Below are positions 25,486-35,135 of a stretch of 64,000 nucleotides of DNA, one piece after another (the first letter of the stretch is position 1; every line of letters starts with the position of its first letter). The stretch lies in assembly GCA_015489815.1 (NCBI GenBank), contig WFZA01000058.1, positions 51,218 through 115,217 of the forward strand, written 5' to 3'. Below the pieces are notes generated by a model that saw nothing but the letters and a program-made list of their open reading frames with translations, had not been told where the DNA came from and did not search any database. This stretch comes from Caldisericales bacterium (GTDB taxonomy: Bacteria > Caldisericota > Caldisericia > Caldisericales > Caldisericaceae). Both the position numbers and the translations under genes were made by a program.

Positions 25486-26514
25486 ATGAAGAAAAAAGTA
25501 TTAGCAATTTTACTTGCGGTACTTTTGGTTTCTGTTCTTTTTGCAGGTTGTTCCTCTGCACAGAAGCCTCAACAGCAGAAACCTGCTGAACAGAAACCTG
25601 CTGAAAAAGTGATTAAGGTGGCAGCTGTTTACGCAACGCCTATAGAGGAGCCCTGGGATGGAGCAATTCACAAAGCGTTATTAAAAGCTAAAAAAGAACT
25701 TGGAATCCAATACGATTGGACCGAAAATGTAGGTTATGCTGATTTTGAAAAGGTTTTAAGAGAATATGCTGACAAAGGGTATGATATTATCTTCGGTGAT
25801 GCATTTGGTTCAGAAGATGCAGTGAGGCGTGTTGCAAAAGATTATCCAAAGATTGCCTTTGTGTTTGGATCAGGTGAAGGTCCAATGGATCCAAATCTTT
25901 CTGTGTTTGACGATTGGATTCAGGAACCTGCGTATCTCTGTGGCTTAATCGCAGGAAAAATTACAAAGACTAATGTCGTTGGCGTTGTTGCGGGTGTTCC
26001 AGTACCAGAGGTAAATAGGATTGTTAATGCATTCATTTATGGTGTAAAGGAAGTTAATCCTAAGGCAAAAGTTCTTGTATCATTTATCGGAAGCTGGTTT
26101 AACCCTACCAAAGCAAAAGAAATGGCACTTGCGGAGATTCAAAAGGGTGCTGATGTAATGTATGCTGAAAGGTATGGGGTAATTGATGCGTGCAAAGAAA
26201 AACATGTTTATGTTTTTGGCAATTTGCTTGATCAACATTCCCTTGCACCTAATTATGTTATTACAGGACCGGTTTGGGATATGTGGCCTACCGTAAAGTA
26301 TGTAATAGAATCTGTCAAGAATGGAACATACCATGCGCAGGATTTGAGAGAATGGTCTATGATGGCAAAAGGTGGTGCAAAACTCGCACCTTTCTATGAA
26401 TTTAAGGATAAATTACCCAAAGATGTATTAGAGCTTGTTCAGAAAAAAGAGGAGGAAATAAAAGAAGGTAAGTTTAGAGTTCCCATTAATGAAGCTCCTC
26501 CGAAAAGTGGCTAA
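25486..26514 (+). CDS. BMP-family ABC importer substrate-binding lipoprotein
   Basis: A 342-residue surface lipoprotein of the PnrA/BMP family. The signal peptide ends at the lipobox FAGC (Cys22), followed by a Gln/Lys/Pro-rich linker of short repeats (to about residue 42). The binding domain has IIFGDAFGSEDAVRRVA, GEGPMDPNL and AGVPVPEVNRI. Relatives bind nucleosides or purine bases. SD AAAGGAGGG precedes the ATG. A strong hairpin terminator separates it from the ATPase gene, the usual way to express the binding protein in excess. Confidence 0.93.
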   Translation: MKKKVLAILLAVLLVSVLFAGCSSAQKPQQQKPAEQKPAEKVIKVAAVYATPIEEPWDGAIHKALLKAKKELGIQYDWTENVGYADFEKVLREYADKGYDIIFGDAFGSEDAVRRVAKDYPKIAFVFGSGEGPMDPNLSVFDDWIQEPAYLCGLIAGKITKTNVVGVVAGVPVPEVNRIVNAFIYGVKEVNPKAKVLVSFIGSWFNPTKAKEMALAEIQKGADVMYAERYGVIDACKEKHVYVFGNLLDQHSLAPNYVITGPVWDMWPTVKYVIESVKNGTYHAQDLREWSMMAKGGAKLAPFYEFKDKLPKDVLELVQKKEEEIKEGKFRVPINEAPPKSG

Positions 26515-26536
26515 GTCTGAGACTGTATAACTCTAT

Positions 26537-26569
26537 GGCACAGAGCATTTCGCTCTGTGCCAAATTTTT
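26537..26569 (+). terminator. Terminator/attenuator between binding protein and ATPase genes
   Basis: GGCACAGAGC (26537-26546) pairs perfectly with GCTCTGTGCC (26552-26561), with a 5-nt loop followed by AAATTTTT. Partial read-through would feed the downstream transporter genes. Confidence 0.85.
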
Positions 26570-26582
26570 ATAAGGGGTGGGT

Positions 26583-28118
26583 ATGGAAAAAGAGAAAATT
26601 GTCGAGATGCGTAATATCCGTAAAACTTTCTTAAACAATGTAGCAAATAATAACATTAATTTCGTAGTTTATAAAGGAGAGATCGTTTCGCTTCTTGGAG
26701 AAAATGGTGCTGGTAAAACAACCTTAATGAAGATCCTTTACGGAATGTATACTAAAGATAGTGGCGAGATATTTGTTAATGGGAAAAAAGTGGAAATAAA
26801 TTCCCCAAAGGATGCTATTGCACTCGGAATTGGGATGGTCCACCAGCACTTTACTCTTGTGCGAACACTTACTGTTTTAGAAAATGTTATACTTGGGCTG
26901 CCTTCTCCAAAAGGAATAAACCTTGACTTTGATTATGCGAGGAAAAGACTGCAGGAGATTATTCAACGATACGGACTTGTCGTAAATCCTGATGCTAAAA
27001 TTTGGCAATTATCTGTGGGGGAAAGGCAAAGGGTTGAAATTATTAAAGCATTATATAGAAATATTAATGTTTTAATACTTGACGAACCTACGGCTGTATT
27101 AACTCCACAAGAAGTAGAGGAATTGTTTAAAACATTAAGAATTTTTAAGAAAGAGGGAAAAAGTATAGTTTTTATTTCTCATAAGTTAGAAGAAGTAATG
27201 GAGATTAGTGACCGTATCGTCATTTTGAGAAATGGAGTCGTTACTGGAGAGCGAAGGAAAGAAGAAACAAATGCCAGAGAGCTTGCTCGTCTAATGGTAG
27301 GCAGGGAGGTAATAGAAGTTTTAAGGGAAAAGACTTCCGTTACAGAAAAGTCTCCGTTATTAAAGGTTGAAGGACTAAAGGCTTTAAATGATAAGAACCT
27401 CGTTGCGCTAAAAGGAATTTCTTTCTCTGTTAACAAGGGGGAGATTTTGGGGGTTGCTGGAGTGGCAGGAAACGGACAAAGAGAGCTTGAAGATGTAATT
27501 TGCGGTGTACGAAAACCAATTAGTGGCCACATTTTCCTTGATAAAGACGAAATATCAGGTAGATCTCCAAAGGAAATAATCAGACTTGGTGTAGGAAGGA
27601 TTCCTGAGGATAGAATGGAATCAGGCCTTATATTGGATCTGCCATTGTATGAGAATCTCGTTATTGAATTCTATGATAAACCGCCTTTTTCTAAAGGGAT
27701 GCTAATTAATTATAAAAGTATTAAAAGGTTTGCTCAAAAGCTCATAAAGGAGTATCGAATCAAGACTGCAAGTATAGATGTTAAAACGAGAACTTTGTCT
27801 GGAGGGAATTTGCAAAAAGTCATTTTAGCGCGCGTACTTTCTCAATCTCCTAAATTTATAATAGCCTCTCAGCCTACAAGAGGACTGGATGTTGGCGCTA
27901 TGGAATATATCCATGAAAAACTATTAGAGGCCCGTAATAACGGTGCAGGGATTTTGTTGATTTCTGAGGATTTGCACGAAGTATTAAATCTCAGTGATAG
28001 GATTATGGTTATGTACGAAGGTGAAATTATGGGCATTATAGATAGGTCGAAGGAAAAAGTTGACATTGAAGAACTTGGTCTTATGATGGCAGGTGCAAAA
28101 AGGAGGAAAGTATCATGA
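26583..28118 (+). CDS. BMP/nucleoside-type ABC importer, ATP-binding protein
   Basis: A 511-residue duplicated ATPase. The first domain is complete: Walker A GENGAGKTT (39-47), signature LSVGE (143-147) and Walker B LILDEPT (164-170). The second has a degenerate P-loop GVAGNGQ (293-299), signature LSGGN (405-409) and an altered Walker B ASQPTRGLD. This asymmetry is typical for the family. ATG 26583 lies 5 nt after GGGG. It overlaps the next permease by 4 nt. It is paralogous to the truncated gene at the left window edge. Confidence 0.95.
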   Translation: MEKEKIVEMRNIRKTFLNNVANNNINFVVYKGEIVSLLGENGAGKTTLMKILYGMYTKDSGEIFVNGKKVEINSPKDAIALGIGMVHQHFTLVRTLTVLENVILGLPSPKGINLDFDYARKRLQEIIQRYGLVVNPDAKIWQLSVGERQRVEIIKALYRNINVLILDEPTAVLTPQEVEELFKTLRIFKKEGKSIVFISHKLEEVMEISDRIVILRNGVVTGERRKEETNARELARLMVGREVIEVLREKTSVTEKSPLLKVEGLKALNDKNLVALKGISFSVNKGEILGVAGVAGNGQRELEDVICGVRKPISGHIFLDKDEISGRSPKEIIRLGVGRIPEDRMESGLILDLPLYENLVIEFYDKPPFSKGMLINYKSIKRFAQKLIKEYRIKTASIDVKTRTLSGGNLQKVILARVLSQSPKFIIASQPTRGLDVGAMEYIHEKLLEARNNGAGILLISEDLHEVLNLSDRIMVMYEGEIMGIIDRSKEKVDIEELGLMMAGAKRRKVS

Positions 28119-29185
28119 GCTGGCCTACAATTAAATTAGAAAAGCGCCTACCACCTCCTGTGTGGTTCCAGGTCCTTACACCTGTAATTGCAGTTTTTAT
28201 TTCACTTCTTATTTCGGCGATATTTATTTTGATTCTTGGTAAGAACCCTATAACGGCTTTTTATTACATACTTAAAGGTTCTATAGGTACATGGTTTGCG
28301 TTTAAGGAAATGCTCGTCAAAGCAGCGCCTCTAATTCTTACTGGTGTTGCTGTTGCAATTGCATTTATAGCAAAGTATTGGAATATAGGTGCAGAAGGTC
28401 AACTGTATGCAGGTGCACTTGCAGCTGCCTGGATAGGTATGCTCAATTTACCTCTCCCAAAGCCAGTCTACATACTTTTAGTTATCACTGTAGGTTTTAT
28501 TGCTGGTGCAATATGGTCAGGAATACCTGGTTATTTAAAAGCAAAACTAAAAGTAGATGATGTAGTAACTACATTACTTATGAACTATATTATGATTTAT
28601 ACAGTAAGTGCTTTACTGAATGGGCCGTGGAGAAATCCTGTAACTATGTATCCTTCTTCTACCCCTATAGCACAAAATGCAAGATTTCCTATTATAATTC
28701 CGCGCTCGCGTGTGCATTTTGGCTTAATTATATCTTTGCTTGCGGTTTTGTTTATGTACTTTCTCGTCAGGAAAACGAAACTTGGCTTCGAGATAAGAGC
28801 AACAGGGGCAAATCCTTCTGCTGCTAAATTTCTTGGGATTGATACGATTAAGTCTATTATTGTTATATCAATAATAAGTGGCGGAATAGCAGGACTTGCT
28901 GGCGTAGGAGAAGTTGCAGGTGTACATTATCACTTGATAAGAGGTTTGTCGCCAGGATATGGTTACAGCGGGATAATAATAGCAATGTTAGGAAGATTAA
29001 ATTCGATAGGTGTATTGCTCGCTGCAATTTACTTTGCAATTATTATAAATGGAGCTCAGTTTATGAGTATCACTTTAAATATACCTTCTTATATAGCTAC
29101 CGTAATCCAGGGAATTACACTTATCGTTATGCTTGCCATGCTTCTATTATTTGAGTATCGAATAAAGATAGGGAGGTCAAAATGA
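28115..29185 (+). CDS. ABC importer permease (nucleoside family, subunit 1)
   Basis: A 356-residue membrane protein, the larger permease of the second BMP-type importer. The coupling-loop motif is TKLGFEIRATGANPSAAKFLG, the same position and pattern as in the paralogue at 1151-2245. About ten spans. ATGA overlaps on both sides (4 nt with the ATPase, 4 nt with the next permease). Confidence 0.93.
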   Translation: MSWPTIKLEKRLPPPVWFQVLTPVIAVFISLLISAIFILILGKNPITAFYYILKGSIGTWFAFKEMLVKAAPLILTGVAVAIAFIAKYWNIGAEGQLYAGALAAAWIGMLNLPLPKPVYILLVITVGFIAGAIWSGIPGYLKAKLKVDDVVTTLLMNYIMIYTVSALLNGPWRNPVTMYPSSTPIAQNARFPIIIPRSRVHFGLIISLLAVLFMYFLVRKTKLGFEIRATGANPSAAKFLGIDTIKSIIVISIISGGIAGLAGVGEVAGVHYHLIRGLSPGYGYSGIIIAMLGRLNSIGVLLAAIYFAIIINGAQFMSITLNIPSYIATVIQGITLIVMLAMLLLFEYRIKIGRSK

Positions 29186-30120
29186 ATACCGGATTTTGGA
29201 CTCTAACTTTCTGGGTTGGATTTCTTGCAGCCACGGTCAGGATGGCTACTCCTTTAATCATTGCTACGCTTGGAGAAACTTTTGCTGAGCGTTCTGGCGT
29301 TCTTAACCTGGGTATAGAAGGAATGATGATATTTGGAGCGTTAGCAGGGTTTCTTACGACATACTTTACGAAAAGTTTGTGGCTTGGTGTATTAGTTGCT
29401 ACTTTATCTGGAATAGCGTTTGGCTGGCTGATGGCTTTTTTAACGGTTACTCTAACACTAAGTCAGCATGTTTCTGGTCTGGGGATTACTATATTTGCCA
29501 GTGGATTGGCTTATTATACATATAGAGCCGCAATCGGTTCTCCTACTGTGCCTCCCACGATAAAAGCCTTTTCTACTCTTAAGATTCCCCTACTCTGGAA
29601 GATTCCCATTATAGGGCCTATATTGTTTGATCAATATGCAATTACTTATATTGGAATTCTTCTCGTTCCGCTTGCGGGATATTTAATTTACAAGACGACA
29701 TTTGGTTTATCGCTCCGTGCGGTTGGTGAAAACCCTGAAGCAGCAGACGCGATGGGTATAAATGTTTATAAAATTCGTTATACTGCGCTTCTTATAGCTG
29801 GCGGTCTTGCAGGTTTGTCAGGTGCATTTTTCACTCTTGCAGAGTTTAACATGTTCTTGTACGACATTGTTGCAGGTAGAGGATGGGTGGCAATAGCGCT
29901 CGTTATTTTTGCAAATTGGATACCATCTAAGGTTTTATGGGGTGCTTTGTTCTTTGGTAGTATAGACGCTATTGGGCTAAGATTACAGGGTACAGCTATT
30001 AAGGTGCCATTTCAAGTGTATTTAATGCTTCCGTACATTTTTACTATTATTGTGCTTATACTTATTGCAAGAAATGCATCTTATCCGTCTGCTTTGCTTA
30101 AACCATACAGAAGAGAGTAG
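29182..30120 (+). CDS. ABC importer permease (nucleoside family, subunit 2)
   Basis: A 312-residue membrane protein, the smaller permease. The motif TLGETFAERSGVLNLGIEGM near the N-terminus and GLSLRAVGENPEAADAMG in the coupling loop match the paralogue at 2242-3183. It is the last gene of the hydroxylase/deaminase/importer operon. No clear terminator follows; a new promoter begins 18 nt downstream. Confidence 0.93.
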   Translation: MNTGFWTLTFWVGFLAATVRMATPLIIATLGETFAERSGVLNLGIEGMMIFGALAGFLTTYFTKSLWLGVLVATLSGIAFGWLMAFLTVTLTLSQHVSGLGITIFASGLAYYTYRAAIGSPTVPPTIKAFSTLKIPLLWKIPIIGPILFDQYAITYIGILLVPLAGYLIYKTTFGLSLRAVGENPEAADAMGINVYKIRYTALLIAGGLAGLSGAFFTLAEFNMFLYDIVAGRGWVAIALVIFANWIPSKVLWGALFFGSIDAIGLRLQGTAIKVPFQVYLMLPYIFTIIVLILIARNASYPSALLKPYRRE

Positions 30121-30137
30121 AATATAGTAATAAACTA

Positions 30138-30165
30138 TTGACACAAGGATTGATTTTCTTAAACT
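30138..30165 (+). promoter_or_regulatory. Promoter of the methylmalonyl-CoA decarboxylase operon
   Basis: TTGACA (30138-30143), a 16-bp spacer and TAAACT (30160-30165), about 40 bp ahead of the ATG at 30204. Confidence 0.6.
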
Positions 30166-30203
30166 TTAATATATTTTTATCACAAAATCTACGGGAGGAA
30201 TAA

Positions 30204-31751
30204 ATGGATGCACATAAATTAGTTGAACAATTGGGAGAAAAAAAGAAACAGATTTATGCTCAAGGGGGAGAAAAAGCAATATCTAAACAGCATTCAAAAG
30301 GAAGGCTTACGGCAAGGGAACGCATTGACTTGCTCGTTGATCCTGGTTCTTTTGAAGAGTTTGATATGTTTGTAAAAACTCGCTCTACCTATTTTGGGCT
30401 TGATAAGAAGAACATTCCTGCAGATGGAGTTGTAACAGGTCTTGCTACAGTGAATGGCAGAAGAATTGCCCTTTATGCCCAGGACTTTACTGTAGTAGGT
30501 GGTTCGCTGGGGGAAATGCACGCCCTAAAGATTGCTAAGATGCAAGATATGGCAATGAAACTCGGCATTCCTTTTATTGGGATGAATGATTCTGGGGGAG
30601 CTCGTATACAGGAAGGCGTTGATTCTCTCAGGGGATATGGAGAAATTTTTATAAGGAATGTTCGGGCATCTGGTGTAATTCCACAAATCTCTCTTGCTAT
30701 GGGGCCTACTGCTGGAGGTGCAGTTTACTCTCCTGCCATGATGGACTTTATAATTATGACAAAACACGCAATGATGTACATAACTGGCCCCGAAGTAGTC
30801 AAAGCTGTTACTGGAGAAGTCGTTTCTCACGAAGACTTAGGTGGCGGTCTTGTTCATAACCAAAAAAGCGGTGTGGCTCACTTCCTTGCTGAGGACGACA
30901 AGGAAGCAATTGAGAAACTTAAAGTCCTGCTGTCTTATTTACCTGATAATTATTTGCAGACTCCTCCTTTTGTAGAAACTGGCGATTCTGTAGAGCGTGA
31001 AATTCCCGAGTTGATAGATTTAGTACCCGCCGATCCGAATAAAGGTTACGATGTAAAAGAAGTAATTAAATCAGTTTTAGATAATGGTGAATTTTTTGAG
31101 GTTCAGGAACTATACGCTCGGAATGCCGTGGTTGGTTTTGGAAGGCTTGGCGGTAATGTAGTCGGTGTAGTTGCGAACCAAGCACGATATCTTGCTGGGG
31201 TATTGGACATAAACTCTTCTGACAAGATCGCGCGATTTGTAAGATTCTGTGACGCATTCAATATTCCATTAATCACTTTTGTTGATACTCCTGGATATCT
31301 TCCTGGCGTTGCGCAGGAGCACGGCGGCGTCATAAGGCATGGCGCTAAAGTTCTTTACGCTTATTCTGAGGCTACAGTTCCAAAAATTACCGTGATTTTA
31401 AGGAAGTCTTACGGTGGAGCATACATCGCAATGTGTTCCCGTCATTTGGGTGCAGATGCTGTCTTCGCGTTCCCACAGGCAGAGATTGCTGTTATGGGTG
31501 CAGAGGGTGCTGCGAATATTATATTCAGAAAGGAAATTAAAACCGCAGAAGACCCAGATAAACTACGGGCGGAAAAAATTGAAGAATATCGTAAGGAATT
31601 TGCGAATCCGTATAGAGCAGCAGAAAGGGGCTACATTGACGATGTAATAAATCCCAAAGATACGAGAAAAATTGTCGCAAAGACTCTTAATTACTTAAGA
31701 AGTAAGAGTGAGTCAGTGCCAGAAAAGAAACACGGTAATATTCCCCTGTAG
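30204..31751 (+). CDS. mmdA: Methylmalonyl-CoA decarboxylase, carboxyltransferase (alpha) subunit
   Basis: A 515-residue acyl-CoA carboxyltransferase. Motifs include HSKGRLTARERIDLLVDPGSF at the N-terminus, the CoA-binding GMNDSGGARIQEG, MGPTAGGAVYSPAM, and the second domain FVDTPGYLPGVAQEHGG with KSYGGAYIAM. It moves the carboxyl of (S)-methylmalonyl-CoA onto biotin. The same family serves propionyl-CoA carboxylase, but the following OadG, biotin carrier and OadB-type genes identify a Na+-translocating decarboxylase. SD GGGAGG supports the start. Confidence 0.93.
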   Translation: MDAHKLVEQLGEKKKQIYAQGGEKAISKQHSKGRLTARERIDLLVDPGSFEEFDMFVKTRSTYFGLDKKNIPADGVVTGLATVNGRRIALYAQDFTVVGGSLGEMHALKIAKMQDMAMKLGIPFIGMNDSGGARIQEGVDSLRGYGEIFIRNVRASGVIPQISLAMGPTAGGAVYSPAMMDFIIMTKHAMMYITGPEVVKAVTGEVVSHEDLGGGLVHNQKSGVAHFLAEDDKEAIEKLKVLLSYLPDNYLQTPPFVETGDSVEREIPELIDLVPADPNKGYDVKEVIKSVLDNGEFFEVQELYARNAVVGFGRLGGNVVGVVANQARYLAGVLDINSSDKIARFVRFCDAFNIPLITFVDTPGYLPGVAQEHGGVIRHGAKVLYAYSEATVPKITVILRKSYGGAYIAMCSRHLGADAVFAFPQAEIAVMGAEGAANIIFRKEIKTAEDPDKLRAEKIEEYRKEFANPYRAAERGYIDDVINPKDTRKIVAKTLNYLRSKSESVPEKKHGNIPL

Positions 31752-31766
31752 TAGGTGATTGGATAG

Positions 31767-32093
31767 ATGAACATACACGAGCTCAATCAAGGGATACTTT
31801 TAGGATTAATGGCTATGGCGGGTGTTTTCATAGTACTTGCCTTGATAGGTCTGATCCTGTATGCATTTGAACTTTTGCTTTATAAAAAAGAAGAAAAAGG
31901 CATAGATACTGGCCGTTCAAAAATTGAAGCAGAAGAAGGGATATCCAAGAAGGTAGTTGCAGCAATAGTATCTGCAATATATGCAAAGCAGTATATACCA
32001 GTAAGTATACCAACCAGGATAACTATTAGTCATAAAAAAAAGAATTCAGTTTATAAGAAAATAAAGGAGAAGAGGTGGAAAAATAATGGTTAA
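31767..32093 (+). CDS. mmdD: OadG-type small membrane subunit (delta) of the decarboxylase
   Basis: A 108-residue protein with one N-terminal transmembrane helix (GLMAMAGVFIVLALIGLILY) and a basic cytosolic tail with a conserved ISKKVVAAIVSAIYA segment. It is the OadG/MmdD assembly subunit that holds the carboxyltransferase to the membrane pump. It starts 15 nt after mmdA and overlaps the biotin carrier gene by 8 nt. Confidence 0.85.
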   Translation: MNIHELNQGILLGLMAMAGVFIVLALIGLILYAFELLLYKKEEKGIDTGRSKIEAEEGISKKVVAAIVSAIYAKQYIPVSIPTRITISHKKKNSVYKKIKEKRWKNNG

Positions 32094-32511
32094 AAAGTTT
32101 AAAGTAAAAGTGAATGGAGAAGAATTTAATGTTGAAGTAGAGGAAGTAGTAGAGAGCTTTGCTATGTCCAACCCGAGTAATAAAGTTACTGAGCCTTCTG
32201 CTACTGTAAGGAAAACAGCAGAAGTGTCGAAGTCAGGTGAAGAAAAGACGGTACAAAGTAATACTTCAGATAGAGGAAGAGGAGGAGATATATCTGGAAA
32301 GAAGGTAGTTTCAGCCCCGTTGCCTGGGAAAATTATCTCAGTAAATGTTAAAAAAGGCGATTTCGTTAAAAAAGGCGATTTATTGCTCATATTGGAAGCA
32401 ATGAAAATGGAAAACGAAATTTTTGCTTCTACTGACGGAAAGATCGTCGACATATTAGTTTCACCGGGTGATTATGTTTCTACTGGCGATAAAATGATCG
32501 TAATGGAGTAG
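32086..32511 (+). CDS. mmdC: Biotin carrier subunit (gamma) of the decarboxylase
   Basis: A 141-residue biotinyl carrier. The C-terminal biotinyl domain has the motif EAMKMENE with the biotin-accepting Lys107. A flexible Ser/Thr/Glu-rich linker (about 27-70) follows a short N-terminal strand region. It shuttles the carboxyl group between MmdA and the membrane subunit. The ligase that modifies it is probably the one at 20426-21115. Confidence 0.93.
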   Translation: MVKKFKVKVNGEEFNVEVEEVVESFAMSNPSNKVTEPSATVRKTAEVSKSGEEKTVQSNTSDRGRGGDISGKKVVSAPLPGKIISVNVKKGDFVKKGDLLLILEAMKMENEIFASTDGKIVDILVSPGDYVSTGDKMIVME

Positions 32512-32514
32512 TTT

Positions 32515-33639
32515 ATGGCTGATATAATTGTTCAACTTGCAAAGCAAAGTGGTTTTTACCTTATTACATGGAAAGAGATCATAATGATCTGTATAGGGCT
32601 ATTACTTATATACCTTGCTATATACAAGCAATCTGAGCCATTACTTCTTTTACCTATTGGTTTTGGATGCATTTTAACGAATCTTCCCCTGTCTGGATTA
32701 ATGAGTTCCCATCCGGTAGGTTTGTTTTATTTTCTCTATAAATATGGTGTTTCCACAGAAATCTTTCCCCTTTTAATATTTATGGGAGTAGGAGCAATGA
32801 CGGATTTTGGTCCGTTAATTGCAAACCCATGGACTATTTTGCTTGGAGCTGCTGCGCAATTTGGTGTTTTTCTTGCGTTGATCGTTTCATTACTTTTAGG
32901 GTTTAGTTTGAAGCAATCGGCCTCAATTGCCATCATTGGAGGTGCTGACGGCCCTACTTCAATTTATACTGCCGTAAAACTTGCGCCACAACTTTTAGGC
33001 GCTATTGCTGTCGCTGCTTATACTTATATGTCTCTTGTACCAATTATACAACCTCCTATAATGAAGTGGGTTACTACTAAGAAAGAACGCAGTGTAGTGA
33101 TGGAGCAGTTACGGCCTGTTTCAAAGCTTGAAAAAATACTTTTTCCAATTGTAGTTACCATTATTATTAGTCTCTTATTTCCTGCTGTAGCTCCACTTAT
33201 TGGAATGCTTATGTTGGGGAATTTATTTAGGGAATCAGGCGTTGTGGAGAGATTAGCTCATACTGCTGCAAACGAACTTATTAACATTACGACGATCTTA
33301 CTTGCAACTACTGTTGGTGGAACAATGAGGGCAGAGTCTTTTCTTACACTTCAAACATTGGAAATTATAGGATTAGGAATTATTGCATTTGGCGGGAGCA
33401 CTCTAGGTGGCGTTCTGTTAGGAAAACTTTACTACTATTTAAGTGGCGGCAAGATAAATCCTTTGATAGGTTCTGCGGGTGTTTCTGCTGTACCAATGGC
33501 AGCTCGTGTTTCACAAAAAGTGGGACAGGAAGAAAACCCTGGTAACTTTTTGTTGATGCACGCTATGGGACCTAATGTTGCTGGTGTTATTGGAACCGCA
33601 GTGGTAGCTGGCATTATGATTTCTATGCTTGCACATTGA
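32515..33639 (+). CDS. mmdB: Na+-pumping decarboxylase membrane (beta) subunit
   Basis: A 374-residue membrane protein of the OadB/MmdB/GcdB family. It has the hallmark [10 protein letters not shown], whose Asp is part of the Na+ site, and the C-terminal [16 protein letters not shown] and [12 protein letters not shown] motifs. It decarboxylates carboxybiotin and exports Na+. The start lies 3 nt after the carrier stop. It is the last gene of the operon, followed by a palindromic terminator. Methylmalonyl-CoA mutase and epimerase genes are not in the window. Confidence 0.95.
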   Translation: MADIIVQLAKQSGFYLITWKEIIMICIGLLLIYLAIYKQSEPLLLLPIGFGCILTNLPLSGLMSSHPVGLFYFLYKYGVSTEIFPLLIFMGVGAMTDFGPLIANPWTILLGAAAQFGVFLALIVSLLLGFSLKQSASIAIIGGADGPTSIYTAVKLAPQLLGAIAVAAYTYMSLVPIIQPPIMKWVTTKKERSVVMEQLRPVSKLEKILFPIVVTIIISLLFPAVAPLIGMLMLGNLFRESGVVERLAHTAANELINITTILLATTVGGTMRAESFLTLQTLEIIGLGIIAFGGSTLGGVLLGKLYYYLSGGKINPLIGSAGVSAVPMAARVSQKVGQEENPGNFLLMHAMGPNVAGVIGTAVVAGIMISMLAH

Positions 33640-33674
33640 TGCTTTATAATTAATGATGATTTCTTATTAAAATT

Positions 33675-33703
33675 ATGGGCAGTTTAAACTGCCCATTTTT
33701 ATT
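33675..33703. terminator. Bidirectional terminator between mmdB and pyk
   Basis: A perfect 22-bp palindrome, ATGGGCAGTTT (33675-33685) with AAACTGCCCAT (33686-33696), followed by T-rich sequence on the plus side and by A/T-rich sequence on the minus side, where pyk ends. Confidence 0.8.
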
Positions 33704-35135
33704 TTATTGTTGCAACTTTTAATAAGTCTGTACTTCCGCTTACGCCTGTATGTGAACCTGCCGTGATTACTATGATGTCACCCTTTTTGGCAAGTTTTGT
33801 TTCCTTTGCGATTTCTACGGCTTTTTGTAGAATTTCATCCACTGTTTTAAAAGCATCTACTTTAAATGGTATAACTCCCCATTTTAAGATAAGGAATTTT
33901 AAAGTTTCTTCTTTAGGGGTTAACGCAATAACCGGAACATTTGGTTTATGCTTGGATACCAAAATTGCCGTTCTTCCTGACTCTGTTGCCGATATAATAA
34001 TTTTTGCATTTACCACATTTGCTATATTGTTTGCAGATATAGCTATGGCATCAGAAATGTTCTTTTCTATAGGCTCTTCTGACTTTGTTTTGAGAAATCT
34101 TCTGAAAATTGTGCTTTTTTCAGTATTTTTTATGATGTTTCTCATTACTCTTACACTTTCGATTGGAAATTTTCCAACAGCTGTTTCATTTGATAACATT
34201 ACTGCATCCGTTCCATCGAATATGGCATTTGATACATCTGTTACTTCTGCGCGTGTTGGAACGGGACTTTCTACCATTGAATTAAGCATTTGTGTTGCCG
34301 TTATTACTGGTTTGCCCTTTTTGTTTGATATCGAAATAATCTTTTTTTGTATAATAGGAACTTTTTCTACAGGCACTTCTACGCCAAGGTCCCCACGAGC
34401 CACCATTATACCGTCGGAAACTTCAACAATTTTTTCTATGTTCTCTACGGCTTCCCACTTCTCAATTTTTGAGATTATCGGAATAATTCTTCCGTATTCT
34501 TGCATTAAACTTCTGAGCTCAATAACATCTTCTGGTGTTTTTACGAACGAGAGTGCGACGAGATCCACACCATTAGAAAGTCCAAATTTTAGATCCTCTT
34601 TATCTTTTTCGGTTATTGCTGGAATTGAAAGTCTCGTATTTGGGAAATTAACTCCTTTATGATCGCTAATTTCTCCTCCTTCTATTACCGTAGTATAAAC
34701 TTTGTCATCAGTGACCTTCTTTACCTTTAGTTTAATAAGTCCGTCGTTAATGTAAATTAGTTGATCTACGGTAATGTCCTTTATTACGCTGGGAAATGTT
34801 ATAGAGCATATGTGCTCATCTCCTAGAATCTCTTCAGTCGTCAAAATGAATTCTGAGCCGTTCTTTAAAAATGCTTTTCCATTTTTTAACTTCCCCAGTC
34901 TTATTTTCGGCCCCTGTAAATCTTGCAAGATAGAAACCGGATACGATAGATTGTTGCTAATGGCTTTTATTTTTTTAATTGTTTCTCTGTGCTGTTCTTT
35001 ATCTCCATGCGAAAAATTTATTCTGAATACATCCACACCCTCTACTATTAACTTTTTTATTTTTTCTTCTGTATTTGTAGAGGGTCCGATTGTTGCTACA
35101 ATTTTTGTTTTACATTCCTTTCTTTTTTGAATCAT
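33699..35135 (-). CDS. pyk: Pyruvate kinase
   Basis: Final glycolytic enzyme, phosphoenolpyruvate + ADP to pyruvate + ATP. 478 residues, the common bacterial length without the extra PEP-utiliser domain. Motifs: TKIVATIGPSTNTEE at the N-terminus, FRINFSHGD, the catalytic lysine region ISKIEKWEAVENIEKI and MVARGDLGVE. SD AAGGAG precedes the ATG, which lies 26 nt inside the dnaJ end, so it is translated from the chaperone operon transcript and should be heat-inducible. Confidence 0.97.
   Translation of the reverse strand: MIQKRKECKTKIVATIGPSTNTEEKIKKLIVEGVDVFRINFSHGDKEQHRETIKKIKAISNNLSYPVSILQDLQGPKIRLGKLKNGKAFLKNGSEFILTTEEILGDEHICSITFPSVIKDITVDQLIYINDGLIKLKVKKVTDDKVYTTVIEGGEISDHKGVNFPNTRLSIPAITEKDKEDLKFGLSNGVDLVALSFVKTPEDVIELRSLMQEYGRIIPIISKIEKWEAVENIEKIVEVSDGIMVARGDLGVEVPVEKVPIIQKKIISISNKKGKPVITATQMLNSMVESPVPTRAEVTDVSNAIFDGTDAVMLSNETAVGKFPIESVRVMRNIIKNTEKSTIFRRFLKTKSEEPIEKNISDAIAISANNIANVVNAKIIISATESGRTAILVSKHKPNVPVIALTPKEETLKFLILKWGVIPFKVDAFKTVDEILQKAVEIAKETKLAKKGDIIVITAGSHTGVSGSTDLLKVATIK

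Noticed and set aside
33763..34662. 299-codon open frame antisense to pyk
   Set aside because: Shadow of pyruvate kinase codon usage; low-complexity Ser/Thr/Phe composition and no motifs.
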